Source: Paracoccus contaminans (GTDB taxonomy: Bacteria > Pseudomonadota > Alphaproteobacteria > Rhodobacterales > Rhodobacteraceae). Taken from it: a stretch of 64,000 nt of DNA. The stretch covers positions 1,790,001 to 1,854,000 of the forward strand of contig NZ_CP020612.1 in the NCBI RefSeq assembly GCF_002105555.1, written 5' to 3'. A model generated the notes under the pieces. It was not told the origin of the DNA. It saw only the letters and a list, made by a program, of their open reading frames with translations, and did not search any database. The position numbers were made by a program, and so were the translations under genes. Below, piece after piece: positions 1-8,776 of the stretch (positions within the stretch are counted from its first letter, which is position 1; each line of letters starts with the position of its first letter).

Positions 1-2
1 TC

Positions 3-299
3 GACTTTTTCGGCCACCAGATCAGCCTGCATCTGGGCCAGCCCTTTGCCGTCACCAATACCGGCAAGGTGGGCGATCACATGGTGCCGATGCCGCATCT
101 GGGCGTCGTGCTGGCCATGGACGACTGGAACGCCCTGGCCGGGCGCCTGCGCGCCGCCGGCGTCCGCTTCGCGCTCGAGCCCCATATCCGCTTTGCCGGC
201 GAGCCGGGCGAACAGGGGACGATGTTCTTCCACGACCCCTCGGGCAATCCGATCGAGATCAAGGGGCTGGCCGACAGCGCCGGTCTGTTCGCGCGCTGA
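3..299 (+). CDS. VOC (glyoxalase/bleomycin-resistance) family protein, 3' part only
   Basis: The frame is open from the left window edge and ends in TGA, giving about 98 residues of the C-terminal half. The closing segment FFHDPSGNPIEIKG is typical of the last strand of vicinal-oxygen-chelate domains, where the Glu is a metal-ligand candidate, and a preceding H-L-G-V motif fits an earlier strand. The start lies outside the window, so substrate and subfamily cannot be judged. It is tail to tail with trkH one base away. Confidence 0.7.
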   Translation, partial: DFFGHQISLHLGQPFAVTNTGKVGDHMVPMPHLGVVLAMDDWNALAGRLRAAGVRFALEPHIRFAGEPGEQGTMFFHDPSGNPIEIKGLADSAGLFAR

Positions 300-300
300 G

Positions 301-1962
301 CTAGCGCCGCCAGGCGCCGGGGGACAACAGCGCAAGGATCGCCAGCGTTTCAAGCCGCCCGGCCACCATGGCCGCGGCCAGCACCGCCTTGCCGCTTGCC
401 GACAGGCCCGCCCAGCCGGCCCAGGGTGCCCCCGCTATCCCGGCGCTGCCCTGGAAAGCGGGGATCAGGGGGATCGCCTCGGCCAGCTGGCCGGTATTGG
501 TCAGCGCCGCCACGCTGAGCATCGTCGCCGTCTCGAACGCGACTGGGCGCAGCGAGACCAGCGCGATGACGGCGGCGATCGACATGGCAAAGACCATGAA
601 GAACACGAAGGCCAGATAGGCGCCGCTGCCGCGCAGCCGCCGGGTGATCGGCCCGCCGCCCCCGATCGAGGCGGGATGGACGATCTTTTCCAGCTCGCGC
701 CGCGCATGCAGCCCCAGCGCAAACACCCGCAGCAGCTTGACCCCCCCGGCGGTAGTGGCAATGCCCCCGCCCATGATCGCAAGCCCGGCCAGCATCAGCC
801 CCGGCGCCGACAGCCCCGCCCAGGCCCGCGCCCCGTCCCAGTCGATCGAGGTCCAGCCCGTCGTGGTCAGGAATGACAGGGCCGTGAAGGCGCTGCCCCA
901 GGCCGCCGCCGCGGCCCGCGCCAGGCCGCCCGTCAGCGTGTCGGCCACCGGGGCGGGGGTGGATACCGGCTGGGCCGTGCCGCTGAACGCGCCGGCGAAG
1001 GGGCGCGCGAACAGCACCAGCGTCACCAGCAGCACCAGCCCCGCCGACATCCGCAGTTCGGGATCGTCGCGCAAGCGCGCGCTGGCGGCCAGCTCGGCCC
1101 CGCCCGGCCATGAACGGCGCGTCAGCGCCGGCAGCAGGAACAGCGCGACCAGCGCCTCGGCCCCGGTACCGCCGACCGCGCCCACCGGGCTGCCCGTCAT
1201 GGTGATCCCGCTGGTGGACAATGTGCCCATCGCCGTGACCAGCGCATCGAGCGAAGGCTTGCCCGCGATCATCAGCAGCAGCCACAAGGCCCCGGTCAGC
1301 CCCGCATAGAGCGGTGCCGTCGCCTGCCCCCACCGGATCAGCCGCAGCGCCCCGCTGCCGCCATGGAGCGCGTGATCGCCCCCCGCAGCCTGGCCGGACC
1401 GGGCCGTTCCCTCGATCCGGCCAAAGCGTTCGTCGGCGCCCGCCGAACGATCCATCAGCTCGAACCCGCCCACCCGCATCGGCGCCATCACCGCGATGGC
1501 GGCGACCAGGATGAACAGCCCCCCCATCCAGCCCACCGTCGCGCGCCACAGGTGCAGCGACGCGGGCAGCCTGCCCGCGTCATAAAGGCTCGCCCCCGTG
1601 GTGGTGATGCAGGACAGCATTTCCCACCAGGCGTTGAACAGCCCGGTATCCTGCATCACCGCTGCAAAGGGGACGGCGGCAAGCAGTGGCAGCCCCGCAT
1701 AGACGCCGATCAGCATGGCCAGCACCCCGCGCGTGGGCGGGGCGGCCGGAACGGGCCGGGGCGCGGCCCCTCCCGCCGCTCCCGTCGCCAGCGCGATCAT
1801 CACGCCCAGCACCAGCAGCCCGGCGGCCGACTGGGCAAAGGCGGCGGCGATCGCGGGGGCGCCGGTCGCGGCGGCATGGGCGGCCGGGATCACCATGGCC
1901 GCCGCCAGCGTCATCCCGGCGATGACCAGCACGGGCAGGCGGGCAAGGATATGCACCGGCAC
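301..1962 (-). CDS. trkH: Trk-type potassium transporter membrane subunit TrkH
   Basis: A 553-residue polytopic membrane protein, the K+-translocating subunit of the Trk system in the inner membrane. Repeated pore-helix-like segments are visible, for example CITTTGASL and FLTTTGWTS, which resemble the selectivity-filter loops of TrkH/KtrB proteins. A longer reading from a TTG at 2031 would overlap trkA by 65 bases; the GTG at 1962 sits four bases past the trkA stop and is preferred. Downstream of trkA on the same strand, so the two probably form one operon in which cytosolic TrkA gates TrkH. Longer than many TrkH proteins (about 480-500), mainly at the N-terminus and in loops. Confidence 0.88.
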   Translation of the reverse strand: MPVHILARLPVLVIAGMTLAAAMVIPAAHAAATGAPAIAAAFAQSAAGLLVLGVMIALATGAAGGAAPRPVPAAPPTRGVLAMLIGVYAGLPLLAAVPFAAVMQDTGLFNAWWEMLSCITTTGASLYDAGRLPASLHLWRATVGWMGGLFILVAAIAVMAPMRVGGFELMDRSAGADERFGRIEGTARSGQAAGGDHALHGGSGALRLIRWGQATAPLYAGLTGALWLLLMIAGKPSLDALVTAMGTLSTSGITMTGSPVGAVGGTGAEALVALFLLPALTRRSWPGGAELAASARLRDDPELRMSAGLVLLVTLVLFARPFAGAFSGTAQPVSTPAPVADTLTGGLARAAAAAWGSAFTALSFLTTTGWTSIDWDGARAWAGLSAPGLMLAGLAIMGGGIATTAGGVKLLRVFALGLHARRELEKIVHPASIGGGGPITRRLRGSGAYLAFVFFMVFAMSIAAVIALVSLRPVAFETATMLSVAALTNTGQLAEAIPLIPAFQGSAGIAGAPWAGWAGLSASGKAVLAAAMVAGRLETLAILALLSPGAWRR

Positions 1963-1966
1963 GCCC

Positions 1967-3340
1967 TCAGAACCAGTCGGCCGAGACCTGAAGCAGGCGC
2001 TCGATCCCCGGGATGTCGGCGCTGACGGCAAAGATCAGCACCAGATCGCCGGGGTCAAGACGCGTGTCGGGCCGCGGCTTGACCAGTTCGCCCCCCTTGT
2101 CCACGGTGGCGATCAGGGCGCCCGGCGGCAGCGCGGCATCCCGGATCGTCGCCCCCGCCAAGGGCGAGCCGGGCAGAACCTGCGCCTCGATCAGTTCGGC
2201 CTCGGCATTGCCCAGGCTGTAGACATCACGGATCAGGCCGCGCCGCAGATGCCGCAGCACCGATGAGACCGTGACCGAACGCGGGCTGATCAGCGCATCG
2301 ATCCCCAGCGTCTCGGCCAGTGGCTGCAGGGCCGGATCGTTGACCAGGGCAATCGCGAGGCCCGCACCTGCCTGCCGCGCCTGCACGGCGGCAAGCACGT
2401 TGGTGCGGTCGTCATCGGTCAGGGTCAGGACCGCGTCGGCGCCGGGCAGGCCGGCCTCGGCCATCAGCTCGCTCGCCATGCCGTCGCCCTGCAGGACGAT
2501 GGTGCGCGACAGCCGCTCGGCCGCGCGCTCGGCCCGGCCGCGGTCGCGCTCGATCAGCTTGACGTTGACGCCGCCCCGCGACTCAAGCGCCTGCGCCACC
2601 GCCAGCCCGATGTTTCCGCCCCCGATCAGCACCACCCGCCGGATCGGCGGCGGCGGGCGCCCGAAGATGTCCAGCGTGCGGGCCGCATCCTGCTGCGCGG
2701 TGATGACATAGGCCCGGTCGCCCGCATGCAGCTGATCGCCCGGCTCGGGCGCAAAGAAGCGGGCGCCCCGGCGGATGCCCACCACCAGCGCGCGCAGCCC
2801 CGCGAAGGTCTGGTCCAGATGGCGCAGCGCGGTGTTCAGGACCGGGCAGTCATCCGTCAGCGCCAGCGCCAGCAGCCGGACCCGCCCGGACATGAAGGTT
2901 TCCGTGTCGAAGGTGCTGGGCGCATCCAGCCGGTTCAGCGCGGCGCGCGCGACCTCCTGTTCGGGGCTGATGACCACGTCGATCGACAGGTTGCTGGTCT
3001 GATAGAGATCGGCATATTCGGGCAGCAGATAGCTGCGCCCGCGCAGCCGCGCGATCCGCCGGGGCACGGAAAACAGCGCATTGGCGATTTCGCAGGCGAC
3101 GATGTTCACCTCGTCGGAGGCGGTCGCGGCGATCAGCAGGTCGCAATCGGCGGCGCCGGCGCGGTCCAGCACCTCGGGGTGACTGGCATGCCCGGCGATC
3201 CCCTGCACGTCCAGCGCGTCGTTGGCCTGCTGGATCAGGCGCGCATCCTGATCGATCAGCACCACGTCATGGCGTTCGCCCGAAAGCTGGCGGGCGATCT
3301 GCCAGCCGACCTGGCCCGCGCCGCAGATGATGATCCTCAT
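1967..3340 (-). CDS. trkA: Trk system potassium transporter peripheral subunit TrkA
   Basis: A 457-residue cytosolic regulator that binds NAD(H) and controls TrkH. Two Rossmann (RCK-N) folds are visible: one opens the protein with IICGAGQVGWQIA and the second is VVLIGGGNIGLAVA at about residue 233; each is followed by a TrkA-C domain, the usual duplicated arrangement of TrkA. Length matches the family (about 458). Its ATG overlaps the stop of the upstream low-complexity ORF (3337-3831) by four bases; trkH follows four bases after its stop. Confidence 0.95.
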   Translation of the reverse strand: MRIIICGAGQVGWQIARQLSGERHDVVLIDQDARLIQQANDALDVQGIAGHASHPEVLDRAGAADCDLLIAATASDEVNIVACEIANALFSVPRRIARLRGRSYLLPEYADLYQTSNLSIDVVISPEQEVARAALNRLDAPSTFDTETFMSGRVRLLALALTDDCPVLNTALRHLDQTFAGLRALVVGIRRGARFFAPEPGDQLHAGDRAYVITAQQDAARTLDIFGRPPPPIRRVVLIGGGNIGLAVAQALESRGGVNVKLIERDRGRAERAAERLSRTIVLQGDGMASELMAEAGLPGADAVLTLTDDDRTNVLAAVQARQAGAGLAIALVNDPALQPLAETLGIDALISPRSVTVSSVLRHLRRGLIRDVYSLGNAEAELIEAQVLPGSPLAGATIRDAALPPGALIATVDKGGELVKPRPDTRLDPGDLVLIFAVSADIPGIERLLQVSADWF

Positions 3341-3831
3341 GCCGCCGTCCCCTGCTGTGCGGTGCGCCGCGGGCCGGATCGCCCCGCCGCGCGGGGGCCG
3401 GGCTGGGCGACCTGGCGCCGGGCGCCGGCGCCCGCACCGCCGTGCAGGCCCGTTCCCGGTCCTGTGCGCCTGCCCTTGTGCCGGCCCGTGCCGTTGATGA
3501 TGTCCGCGCGCATGGCTGTGCCGGCGTCCGTGCCGCTGCCGGCTTGGCCGCGCATGCCCGTGGCGCTGCCCATGCGCAGGCGCCCATATGCGCCCATGCC
3601 CATGTCCCCGGCGGTGCCCGCCTCGGCGCGCCGCGCCATCCGGGCCGGGGCGGCTTGCCTCTGCCGCCCCATCCCCCTGCCGCCGGGCGCCTGCCGGGCG
3701 CGCCCGCGCCCTTGCACCTGCCGGGCCGTCTGCGGCGGGAACAGGGCATGCCCATGCGTTGCTGCGCGCCCGTCAGCCGCCGTCCCGTTCGCCCCGGCCA
3801 TTGCCATGTCTGCCGCCATTCTGCCGTTCAT
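3337..3831 (-). CDS. Low-complexity Gly/Ala/Arg/Met-rich ORF of uncertain reality
   Basis: An open frame of 164 residues filling the roughly 500-base gap between hlyD and trkA. Its stop overlaps the trkA ATG in an ATGA arrangement, which is the main argument for it. Composition is Gly, Ala, Arg, Met and Gln rich with motif echoes such as DMGMGAYGRLRMGS; it would be very basic. No Shine-Dalgarno precedes the first ATG, opposite-strand frames are also open, and no family is recognised. It lacks the acidic GGxGxD repeats of type I secretion substrates. It may be non-coding GC-rich DNA rather than a gene. Confidence 0.25.
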   Translation of the reverse strand: MNGRMAADMAMAGANGTAADGRAATHGHALFPPQTARQVQGRGRARQAPGGRGMGRQRQAAPARMARRAEAGTAGDMGMGAYGRLRMGSATGMRGQAGSGTDAGTAMRADIINGTGRHKGRRTGPGTGLHGGAGAGARRQVAQPGPRAAGRSGPRRTAQQGTAA

Positions 3832-3844
3832 CCGTCCCGCGGCC

Positions 3845-5146
3845 CTATTGTTCGCGGAAGGCGCGCGCGAAATAATCGGCAAGCGGCTTGGCCAGATAGG
3901 CAAGGGGGCTGCGCTCTCCGGTCTGGATATAGACCTCGGCGGGCATGCCGGGGATCAGGGCCAGGTTGCCCAGCTTGTCCCGTTCGGCCGGGGGGATGGA
4001 TACCTCGGCGCGGTAATACTGCATCTGCGTGGCCTCGTCGGTGACCGCGTCAGGCGACACGCGGACCAGCGTTCCATCGATCTCGGGCGTGGTGCGGCTG
4101 GAAAAGGCCGAAAAGCGCAGCACGACCCGCTGGCCCACGCCGACCTCGTCGATGTTGATGGGCGAGACGCGGGCCGCGATCACCAGCGGGCGATCCTGCG
4201 GGATGATGTAAAGGATAGGCTCGGCCGACCGGATCACCGACCGGGGCGTGGTCACCTGCAGCTGATAGACGATCCCCGACACGGGCGCGCGGATTTCAAG
4301 CCGGGCGATCTGCTCGCTCAGCCCCCGCCGGCGCTCGGCCAGCTCAAGCTCGCGATAGCCCAGATCGCGCAGCTCGGTTTCGGCCGTCTCGCGCCGTTCG
4401 GCGGCCAGACGCAGCTTGTTGATGCCGATCTCGATGATCTGCGTTCCGCCCTGCGCGCGCGAGGATGTGAGCTGGCCCAGTTCCCCGTCCAGCCGCGCCG
4501 CCTCGCGTTGCAGCGCCAGCACGCGCGGGGCCTGGGCAAGGCCCTTGTCCAGCAGGCTCTGCGTGTCCTTCAGCTCCTGCCCGATCAGCTTGCGCTGTTC
4601 GCCCATCGCCCTGATCTGGGCGTCGATCCCCTCGATCTGCTGGCTGACCTGTTCGGCCTGCTTGTCAAGCTGGCCCGTCGATTGGCGCAAGGTGTCAAGG
4701 CGCGAACGGAACAGGCTTTCCTGCCCCTCCATCATCGCGCGCAGGTCCGGGCGGCCTGACGACAGGCGGACAAGCTCCTCGGGAAAGACGATGGTGTCGT
4801 GATCGACCCGCTCGGCCTCGAGCCGGCCGCGGCGGGCCAGCACCTCGAAATACTGCCCCTCGACGGTGGACAGCTCGGGCCGCAGCAGCGTCCCGTCAAG
4901 CTGGATCAGCAGATCGCCCGCGCTGACCGGCTGGCCCTCGTGGACGGCGATGCGCTCGACAACGCCGCCATCGGGGTGCTGGACGACCTGGCGATGCTGT
5001 TCGACCTCGACCTGGCCGGGGGCCACCACGGCCCCCGCGATGCGCGAGAAGACGGCCCAGCCGCCAAAGCCGCCGATCAGCAGGACAAGGCCGACCAGCC
5101 CCATCAGCACGGCGCCGCGGGCAGACCATCGGGGCTGCGGCGGCAC
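3845..5146 (-). CDS. HlyD-family type I secretion periplasmic adaptor (main frame, apparently frameshifted)
   Basis: Membrane-fusion protein linking an inner-membrane ABC exporter to an outer-membrane TolC-like channel. The frame gives 433 residues: a short N-terminal tail, one transmembrane helix near residues 14-35, a first lipoyl/barrel half (VVAPGQVEVEQHRQVVQH), a long coiled-coil hairpin at about 110-260, and a C-terminal beta-barrel half ending MPAEVYIQTGERS. Length suits the PrtE/AprE group. The only start in this frame is a GTG at 5146 without a Shine-Dalgarno. The ATG overlapping the upstream exporter stop at 5301 has an AGGTG site but is in another frame (see 5147-5301), so a one-base frameshift is likely. 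No TolC gene or obvious substrate is adjacent. Confidence 0.88.
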   Translation of the reverse strand: MPPQPRWSARGAVLMGLVGLVLLIGGFGGWAVFSRIAGAVVAPGQVEVEQHRQVVQHPDGGVVERIAVHEGQPVSAGDLLIQLDGTLLRPELSTVEGQYFEVLARRGRLEAERVDHDTIVFPEELVRLSSGRPDLRAMMEGQESLFRSRLDTLRQSTGQLDKQAEQVSQQIEGIDAQIRAMGEQRKLIGQELKDTQSLLDKGLAQAPRVLALQREAARLDGELGQLTSSRAQGGTQIIEIGINKLRLAAERRETAETELRDLGYRELELAERRRGLSEQIARLEIRAPVSGIVYQLQVTTPRSVIRSAEPILYIIPQDRPLVIAARVSPINIDEVGVGQRVVLRFSAFSSRTTPEIDGTLVRVSPDAVTDEATQMQYYRAEVSIPPAERDKLGNLALIPGMPAEVYIQTGERSPLAYLAKPLADYFARAFREQ

Positions 5147-5301
5147 CGCCGCAGGGGCGGCCGGCCGCGGCGAGCGGGGCGGAGGAGGGGGGACTGGCGC
5201 CCCGGCGCGGGGGTGATGGCCGCGACGGGGGCAACCCCTGCCGCCACGTTGCGCGGCAGCTGGTTCGGGGCGGCGCCGGGGCTGCCTGGGCCTGCGGTCA
5301 T
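5147..5301 (-). other. Likely original N-terminus of the HlyD protein, separated by a one-base frameshift
   Basis: An ATG at 5301 overlaps the exporter TGA (ATGA), with AGGTG five to six bases upstream. It begins MTAGPGSPGAAPNQLP and continues as a typical flexible leader to ITPAPG, then turns into Arg-rich nonsense and stops near 5104. In the hlyD frame the sequence becomes a sensible Pro/Ala linker (APVPPPPPRSP) from about 5200. Adding one base in the GGGG run at about 5200-5203 would join them into a protein of about 484 residues. This could be a true mutation or a homopolymer sequencing error. Confidence 0.6.
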
Positions 5302-7040
5302 GTCACACCTGTCCCCGCGCCCTTGGCGCGGTTGATCGTCTCGGCGTTGCGAACGGTCGAGCGCAGCACCTCGTCGCGGGGGCCGAAGGCCTGCCGCATC
5401 CCCTGGTTCATCACCAGCAGCAGTTCGCATTCCGCGATCGCGGCCGGGCGGTGGGCCATGATGATGACCGCGCCGCCACGCGCCTTGATCGCCCGGATCG
5501 CCAGGTTCAGCGCCTCGGACCCCTCGTTGTCGAGGTTCGAGTTCGGCTCGTCCAGAACGAACAGAACCGGCTCTTCATACAGCGCGCGGGCCAGCCCGAC
5601 GCGCTGGATCTGCCCGCCCGACAGGCGTGCGCCGGCCTGGGCGATCGGCGTGTCATAGCCCTGCGGCAGATCGAGGATCATCCGGTGCGCCGCCGCCGCC
5701 GTGGCCGCGCGCACCACCGCCTGCGGGTCGGGCGCCGCGTCAAGCCGGGCGATGTTTTCCGCGATCGTCCCGTCGAACAGCGTCACCTGCTGGGGCAGAT
5801 AGCCGATCAGCCGCCCCAGCACGTCGGGTTCGTATTGCTCCAGCGTCGCCCCGTCCAGCCGGATCGAGCCGCCCGCCGCAGGCCATGCCCCGATCAGGGC
5901 CCGCGCCAGTGTCGACTTGCCCGCGCCCGAGGCGCCGATCACCCCCAGCGCCTGCCCCGGCCCCAGCGAGAAGCTGACCCCCCGCAGGGTGGGCGATGCC
6001 TGGCCGGGCGGGATGACCGACAGGTTCGACACCTCGAGCCGGGCTGCCGGGCGGGGCAGGGGGGTGCGCTGGGGCACGGGCGGGCGGCGCGACAGCAGGC
6101 CACCCAGCCGCACCCAGCCGTCTTGGGCGCGCTGCACCAGCTGCCAGCCGCCGACGATCTGTTCGATCGGCGCCAGCGCCCGGCCCATCAGGATCGAGCT
6201 GGCGATCATCGCGCCCGACGTGACCTCGTGGCGCAGCACCAGCCAGGCCCCCGCCGCCAGCAGCGCCGATTGCAGGAACAGGCGGAAGGTGCGCGAAAAG
6301 ATCGAAAAGGTCGCGCCCCGGTCCGTCCCGGCCATCGTGGCGTTCGCCATGCGCTCGCGCGCGCCGCGCCAGCGCAGGAACGTCGCATGCCGCATCCCCA
6401 GCGCGCCGATCAGTTCGCCCTCGTCGCGGTAAAGATCGGCGGCGCGGTCCGCGCCCTGGCCGGCGATCACCGCCTCCTGCAGGGGGCGGCGCGTCAGGAT
6501 CTGGTTCAGGATCGTCGTCACCACCAGCACCAGCCCGCCGATCGTCGCGGTGATGCCCAGCACCGGATGGAACAGGTAGAGCCCGCCCAGGAACAGCGGC
6601 GCCCATGGCAGATCGAACATCGCCATCAGCACCGGCGAGGCGATCAGCGCGCGCACGCTTTCCAGATCGCGCAGCCCCCCCGCCGCGGCATGGGCCTGGC
6701 CGGTGGCCGCCCCGTCAGCCAGAGCGGCCTGAAAGACGCGCGCCTGCAGGCGGTCCTGAAAGCGCATCGCCACGCGCGCCATCACCCGGCTGCGGGCAAG
6801 ATCGATCAGCCCCATCATCGCGAACAGGAACGCCACCAGCGCGAACAGCGCGGCCAGCGTGGGGACGGACCGGCTGCCCAGGACGCGGTCATAGACCTGC
6901 ATCATGAACAGCGGACCCGTGAGGTTCAGCAGGTTCACCGCGACCGAGAACAGCCCGACCGCGCCGACAAGCCCCAGGCTGCCCCCGCGCGCCGCGCGCA
7001 GTTCCGCAAATCCGTCCTGCCGTCCCGGCGGCAATGCCAT
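5298..7040 (-). CDS. Type I secretion ABC transporter permease/ATPase (PrtD-like)
   Basis: A 580-residue exporter half-transporter of the inner membrane. Residues about 20-300 hold a six-helix ABC transmembrane domain (start VGAVGLFSVAVNLLNL); the nucleotide-binding domain has Walker A GASGAGKST at 369-377, signature LSGGQ at 473-477 and Walker B VLFVLDEP at 492-499. No N-terminal C39 peptidase or inactive peptidase-like domain is present, as in PrtD/AprD exporters. The ATG at 7040 is chosen over a TTG 63 bases upstream because AAAGGA lies eight bases before it. It leads the hlyD operon, and its stop overlaps the probable hlyD ATG. Confidence 0.92.
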   Translation of the reverse strand: MALPPGRQDGFAELRAARGGSLGLVGAVGLFSVAVNLLNLTGPLFMMQVYDRVLGSRSVPTLAALFALVAFLFAMMGLIDLARSRVMARVAMRFQDRLQARVFQAALADGAATGQAHAAAGGLRDLESVRALIASPVLMAMFDLPWAPLFLGGLYLFHPVLGITATIGGLVLVVTTILNQILTRRPLQEAVIAGQGADRAADLYRDEGELIGALGMRHATFLRWRGARERMANATMAGTDRGATFSIFSRTFRLFLQSALLAAGAWLVLRHEVTSGAMIASSILMGRALAPIEQIVGGWQLVQRAQDGWVRLGGLLSRRPPVPQRTPLPRPAARLEVSNLSVIPPGQASPTLRGVSFSLGPGQALGVIGASGAGKSTLARALIGAWPAAGGSIRLDGATLEQYEPDVLGRLIGYLPQQVTLFDGTIAENIARLDAAPDPQAVVRAATAAAAHRMILDLPQGYDTPIAQAGARLSGGQIQRVGLARALYEEPVLFVLDEPNSNLDNEGSEALNLAIRAIKARGGAVIIMAHRPAAIAECELLLVMNQGMRQAFGPRDEVLRSTVRNAETINRAKGAGTGVT

Positions 7041-7187
7041 GGCCAATCCTTTCCCGCGGGCGCGCCCTGCAGCCGTGCAGGCGGTTGCCCCGGCTTGCGC
7101 CAACCACTATCCCAATGCCTATCGCGTCAACAGGCCCGATGCACGCCTGCCTTCTCGTGATCGCACGCAAATCCTAAGGAGGGGTTC
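7041..7187. promoter_or_regulatory. Divergent intergenic region between type I secretion genes and mlaA
   Basis: 147 bases separating two divergent start codons, so promoters for both directions should lie here. The only certain element is the strong AAGGAGG ribosome binding site at about 7175-7182 for mlaA. No pair of convincing -35/-10 hexamers was found. Confidence 0.4.
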
Positions 7188-7985
7188 ATGCAAGGCCGCC
7201 CTGTCGCCATCCGTGTCGCTGCGGCCCGGGCCGCAATGCTGGCCTGCCTGCTGCTGGGCGGCTGCGCCGCAGGGCCGCAGGGCGGCCCGATCGCCGATCC
7301 ATACGAGCCGATGAACCGGCGCGTCCACGCCTTCAACACGGCGCTCGACGCGCGGGTGCTGCGCCCGCTGGGGCAGGCGGTCAGGCCGGCGGCCCGCCCC
7401 GCCGGCGGCGGCACAGCCCCCCCAGCCGCCCGCGCGCCGGGCCAGCCGGATACGAGCGCGCTGGACATGATCAGCAATTTCGGGGCCAATCTGTCGCTGC
7501 CCGGCAAGGTCGTTAATCATCTGCTGCAGGGCCGCCCCCGTCCCGCCGCCAGCAACACGGCGCGCTTCGCGCTCAACACCGCGCTGGGGCTGGGCGGCCT
7601 TTTCGATCCGGCGGGGCGGGATTTCGCCCTGCCCGAGACCGATACCGATTTCGGCGAGACGCTGCATGTCTGGGGGGTGCCCGCCGGGGCCTATCTGGAA
7701 CTGCCGGTGCTCGGTCCTTCGAGCGAACGGGATGCGGCGGGAAAGATCGTCGATCTTCTGCTGATCGACCCGCTGCAGGGGGTGCTGACGCCCGAACAGA
7801 AGCTGGCTGGAACGGCCGCTCGCATCCTCTCAAAAGCCGGTGAGCGGGCGCGTTTCGGCTCGACGGTGGATTCGGTTCTGCATGAAAGTGCCGACAGCTA
7901 TGCCCAGACCCGGCTGCTTTACAGCCAGCACCGGCGCTATGAGCTCAAGCAGCAGGAGGACATCATTGACCCATATGCCGACTGA
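7188..7985 (+). CDS. mlaA: MlaA/VacJ family outer-membrane lipoprotein
   Basis: A 265-residue lipoprotein that removes misplaced phospholipids from the outer leaflet of the outer membrane. The signal peptide ends in the lipobox LLLGGC (Cys at about 26), followed by the family landmarks DPYEPMNRRVHAFN and the core RFALNTALGLGGLFDPAG with GETLHVWGVPAGAYLELPVLGPS. An unusual Ala/Pro-rich insert lies at about residues 64-85. A strong AAGGAGG precedes the ATG. The downstream mlaC overlaps its end, indicating a two-gene operon; the MlaFED transporter genes are not in the window. Confidence 0.93.
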   Translation: MQGRPVAIRVAAARAAMLACLLLGGCAAGPQGGPIADPYEPMNRRVHAFNTALDARVLRPLGQAVRPAARPAGGGTAPPAARAPGQPDTSALDMISNFGANLSLPGKVVNHLLQGRPRPAASNTARFALNTALGLGGLFDPAGRDFALPETDTDFGETLHVWGVPAGAYLELPVLGPSSERDAAGKIVDLLLIDPLQGVLTPEQKLAGTAARILSKAGERARFGSTVDSVLHESADSYAQTRLLYSQHRRYELKQQEDIIDPYAD

Positions 7986-8571
7986 AACCCGGCGCGGTTT
8001 CCTGGGCCTGATCTGCGCCGGCGCGATGCTGGTCGCGGCCCCCGCGCGCGCCATGGATGCAGGCGCCGCGCAAGCGGCCATCCAGGCCTCGGTCAGCGAG
8101 GTGCTGGCGATCGTCAATTCGGGCGCCCCGCCCGCGCAGATGTATGACCGCTTCGAAGGCGTGTTCGTGCGCCATGCGGATGTGGACGCCATCGCCCGCT
8201 CTGCCCTCGGTCCGACGGCCCGCAAGATCGACACCGCGACCTTTGCCGAATTCCGCAGCGCGATGACCGGCTATATCGCGCGCAAATACGGCCGCCGCTT
8301 CAACGAATTCATCGGCTCGCGGATCGATGTGGGCGCCGCGCGGCCGGTCAAGTCGTTCTGGTCGGTCGCCTCGACCGCCTATCTCAACGGGCGCAGCCCG
8401 ATGCAGATCGAATGGCACGTCTCGGACAAGGCGGGCGCGCCGCGCTTTTTCAACCTCATCATCGAGGGGGTGAACATGCTAGCCTCGGAACGCGAGGAGA
8501 TCTCGGCGATGCTGGCGCGGCGCAAGGGCGACATGCGCGGGCTGATCGCCGATCTGAACGCCGCCGGCTGA
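7966..8571 (+). CDS. mlaC: MlaC-type phospholipid-binding protein (ABC transporter auxiliary)
   Basis: About 201 residues: a signal peptide (TRRGFLGLICAGAML, cleavage after ARA, with a twin-arginine look) then the MlaC/Ttg2D domain with DRFEGVFVRHADVDAIAR and ALGPTARKID. It carries phospholipid between MlaA and the inner-membrane Mla complex in the periplasm. Start choice: AGGAGG at 7954-7959 is six bases before a TTG at 7966 but 15 before the ATG at 7975, so TTG is preferred; starting at the ATG removes three residues. It overlaps the mlaA end by about 20 bases. Confidence 0.88.
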   Translation: MTHMPTETRRGFLGLICAGAMLVAAPARAMDAGAAQAAIQASVSEVLAIVNSGAPPAQMYDRFEGVFVRHADVDAIARSALGPTARKIDTATFAEFRSAMTGYIARKYGRRFNEFIGSRIDVGAARPVKSFWSVASTAYLNGRSPMQIEWHVSDKAGAPRFFNLIIEGVNMLASEREEISAMLARRKGDMRGLIADLNAAG

Positions 8572-8592
8572 CGCGCCCCTTTGGTCAGGCCC

Positions 8593-8618
8593 AAGGGCCC
8601 CGCGCGCGGGGCCTTTGT
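8593..8618 (+). terminator. Rho-independent-like hairpin after mlaC
   Basis: GGCCCC at 8596-8601 pairs with GGGGCC at 8608-8613, extended by A-T pairs on either side, followed by TTTG. It lies 22 bases after the mlaC stop. Confidence 0.6.
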
Positions 8619-8776
8619 CATTGCCGCAGCGGGCCTTGCACGTGCAGGCGACATCGCGCGGCGCCCCTGTGCGGCCCGGTGCGGGTGATCCCTCGCGCAA
8701 TGCTGCCCTCGGGCCCGCCCATCCGGCGCGGGCGGCGCCTGGGCCTTGGGCCGCCCCCTTGCCGGGCCCGCCGTCC

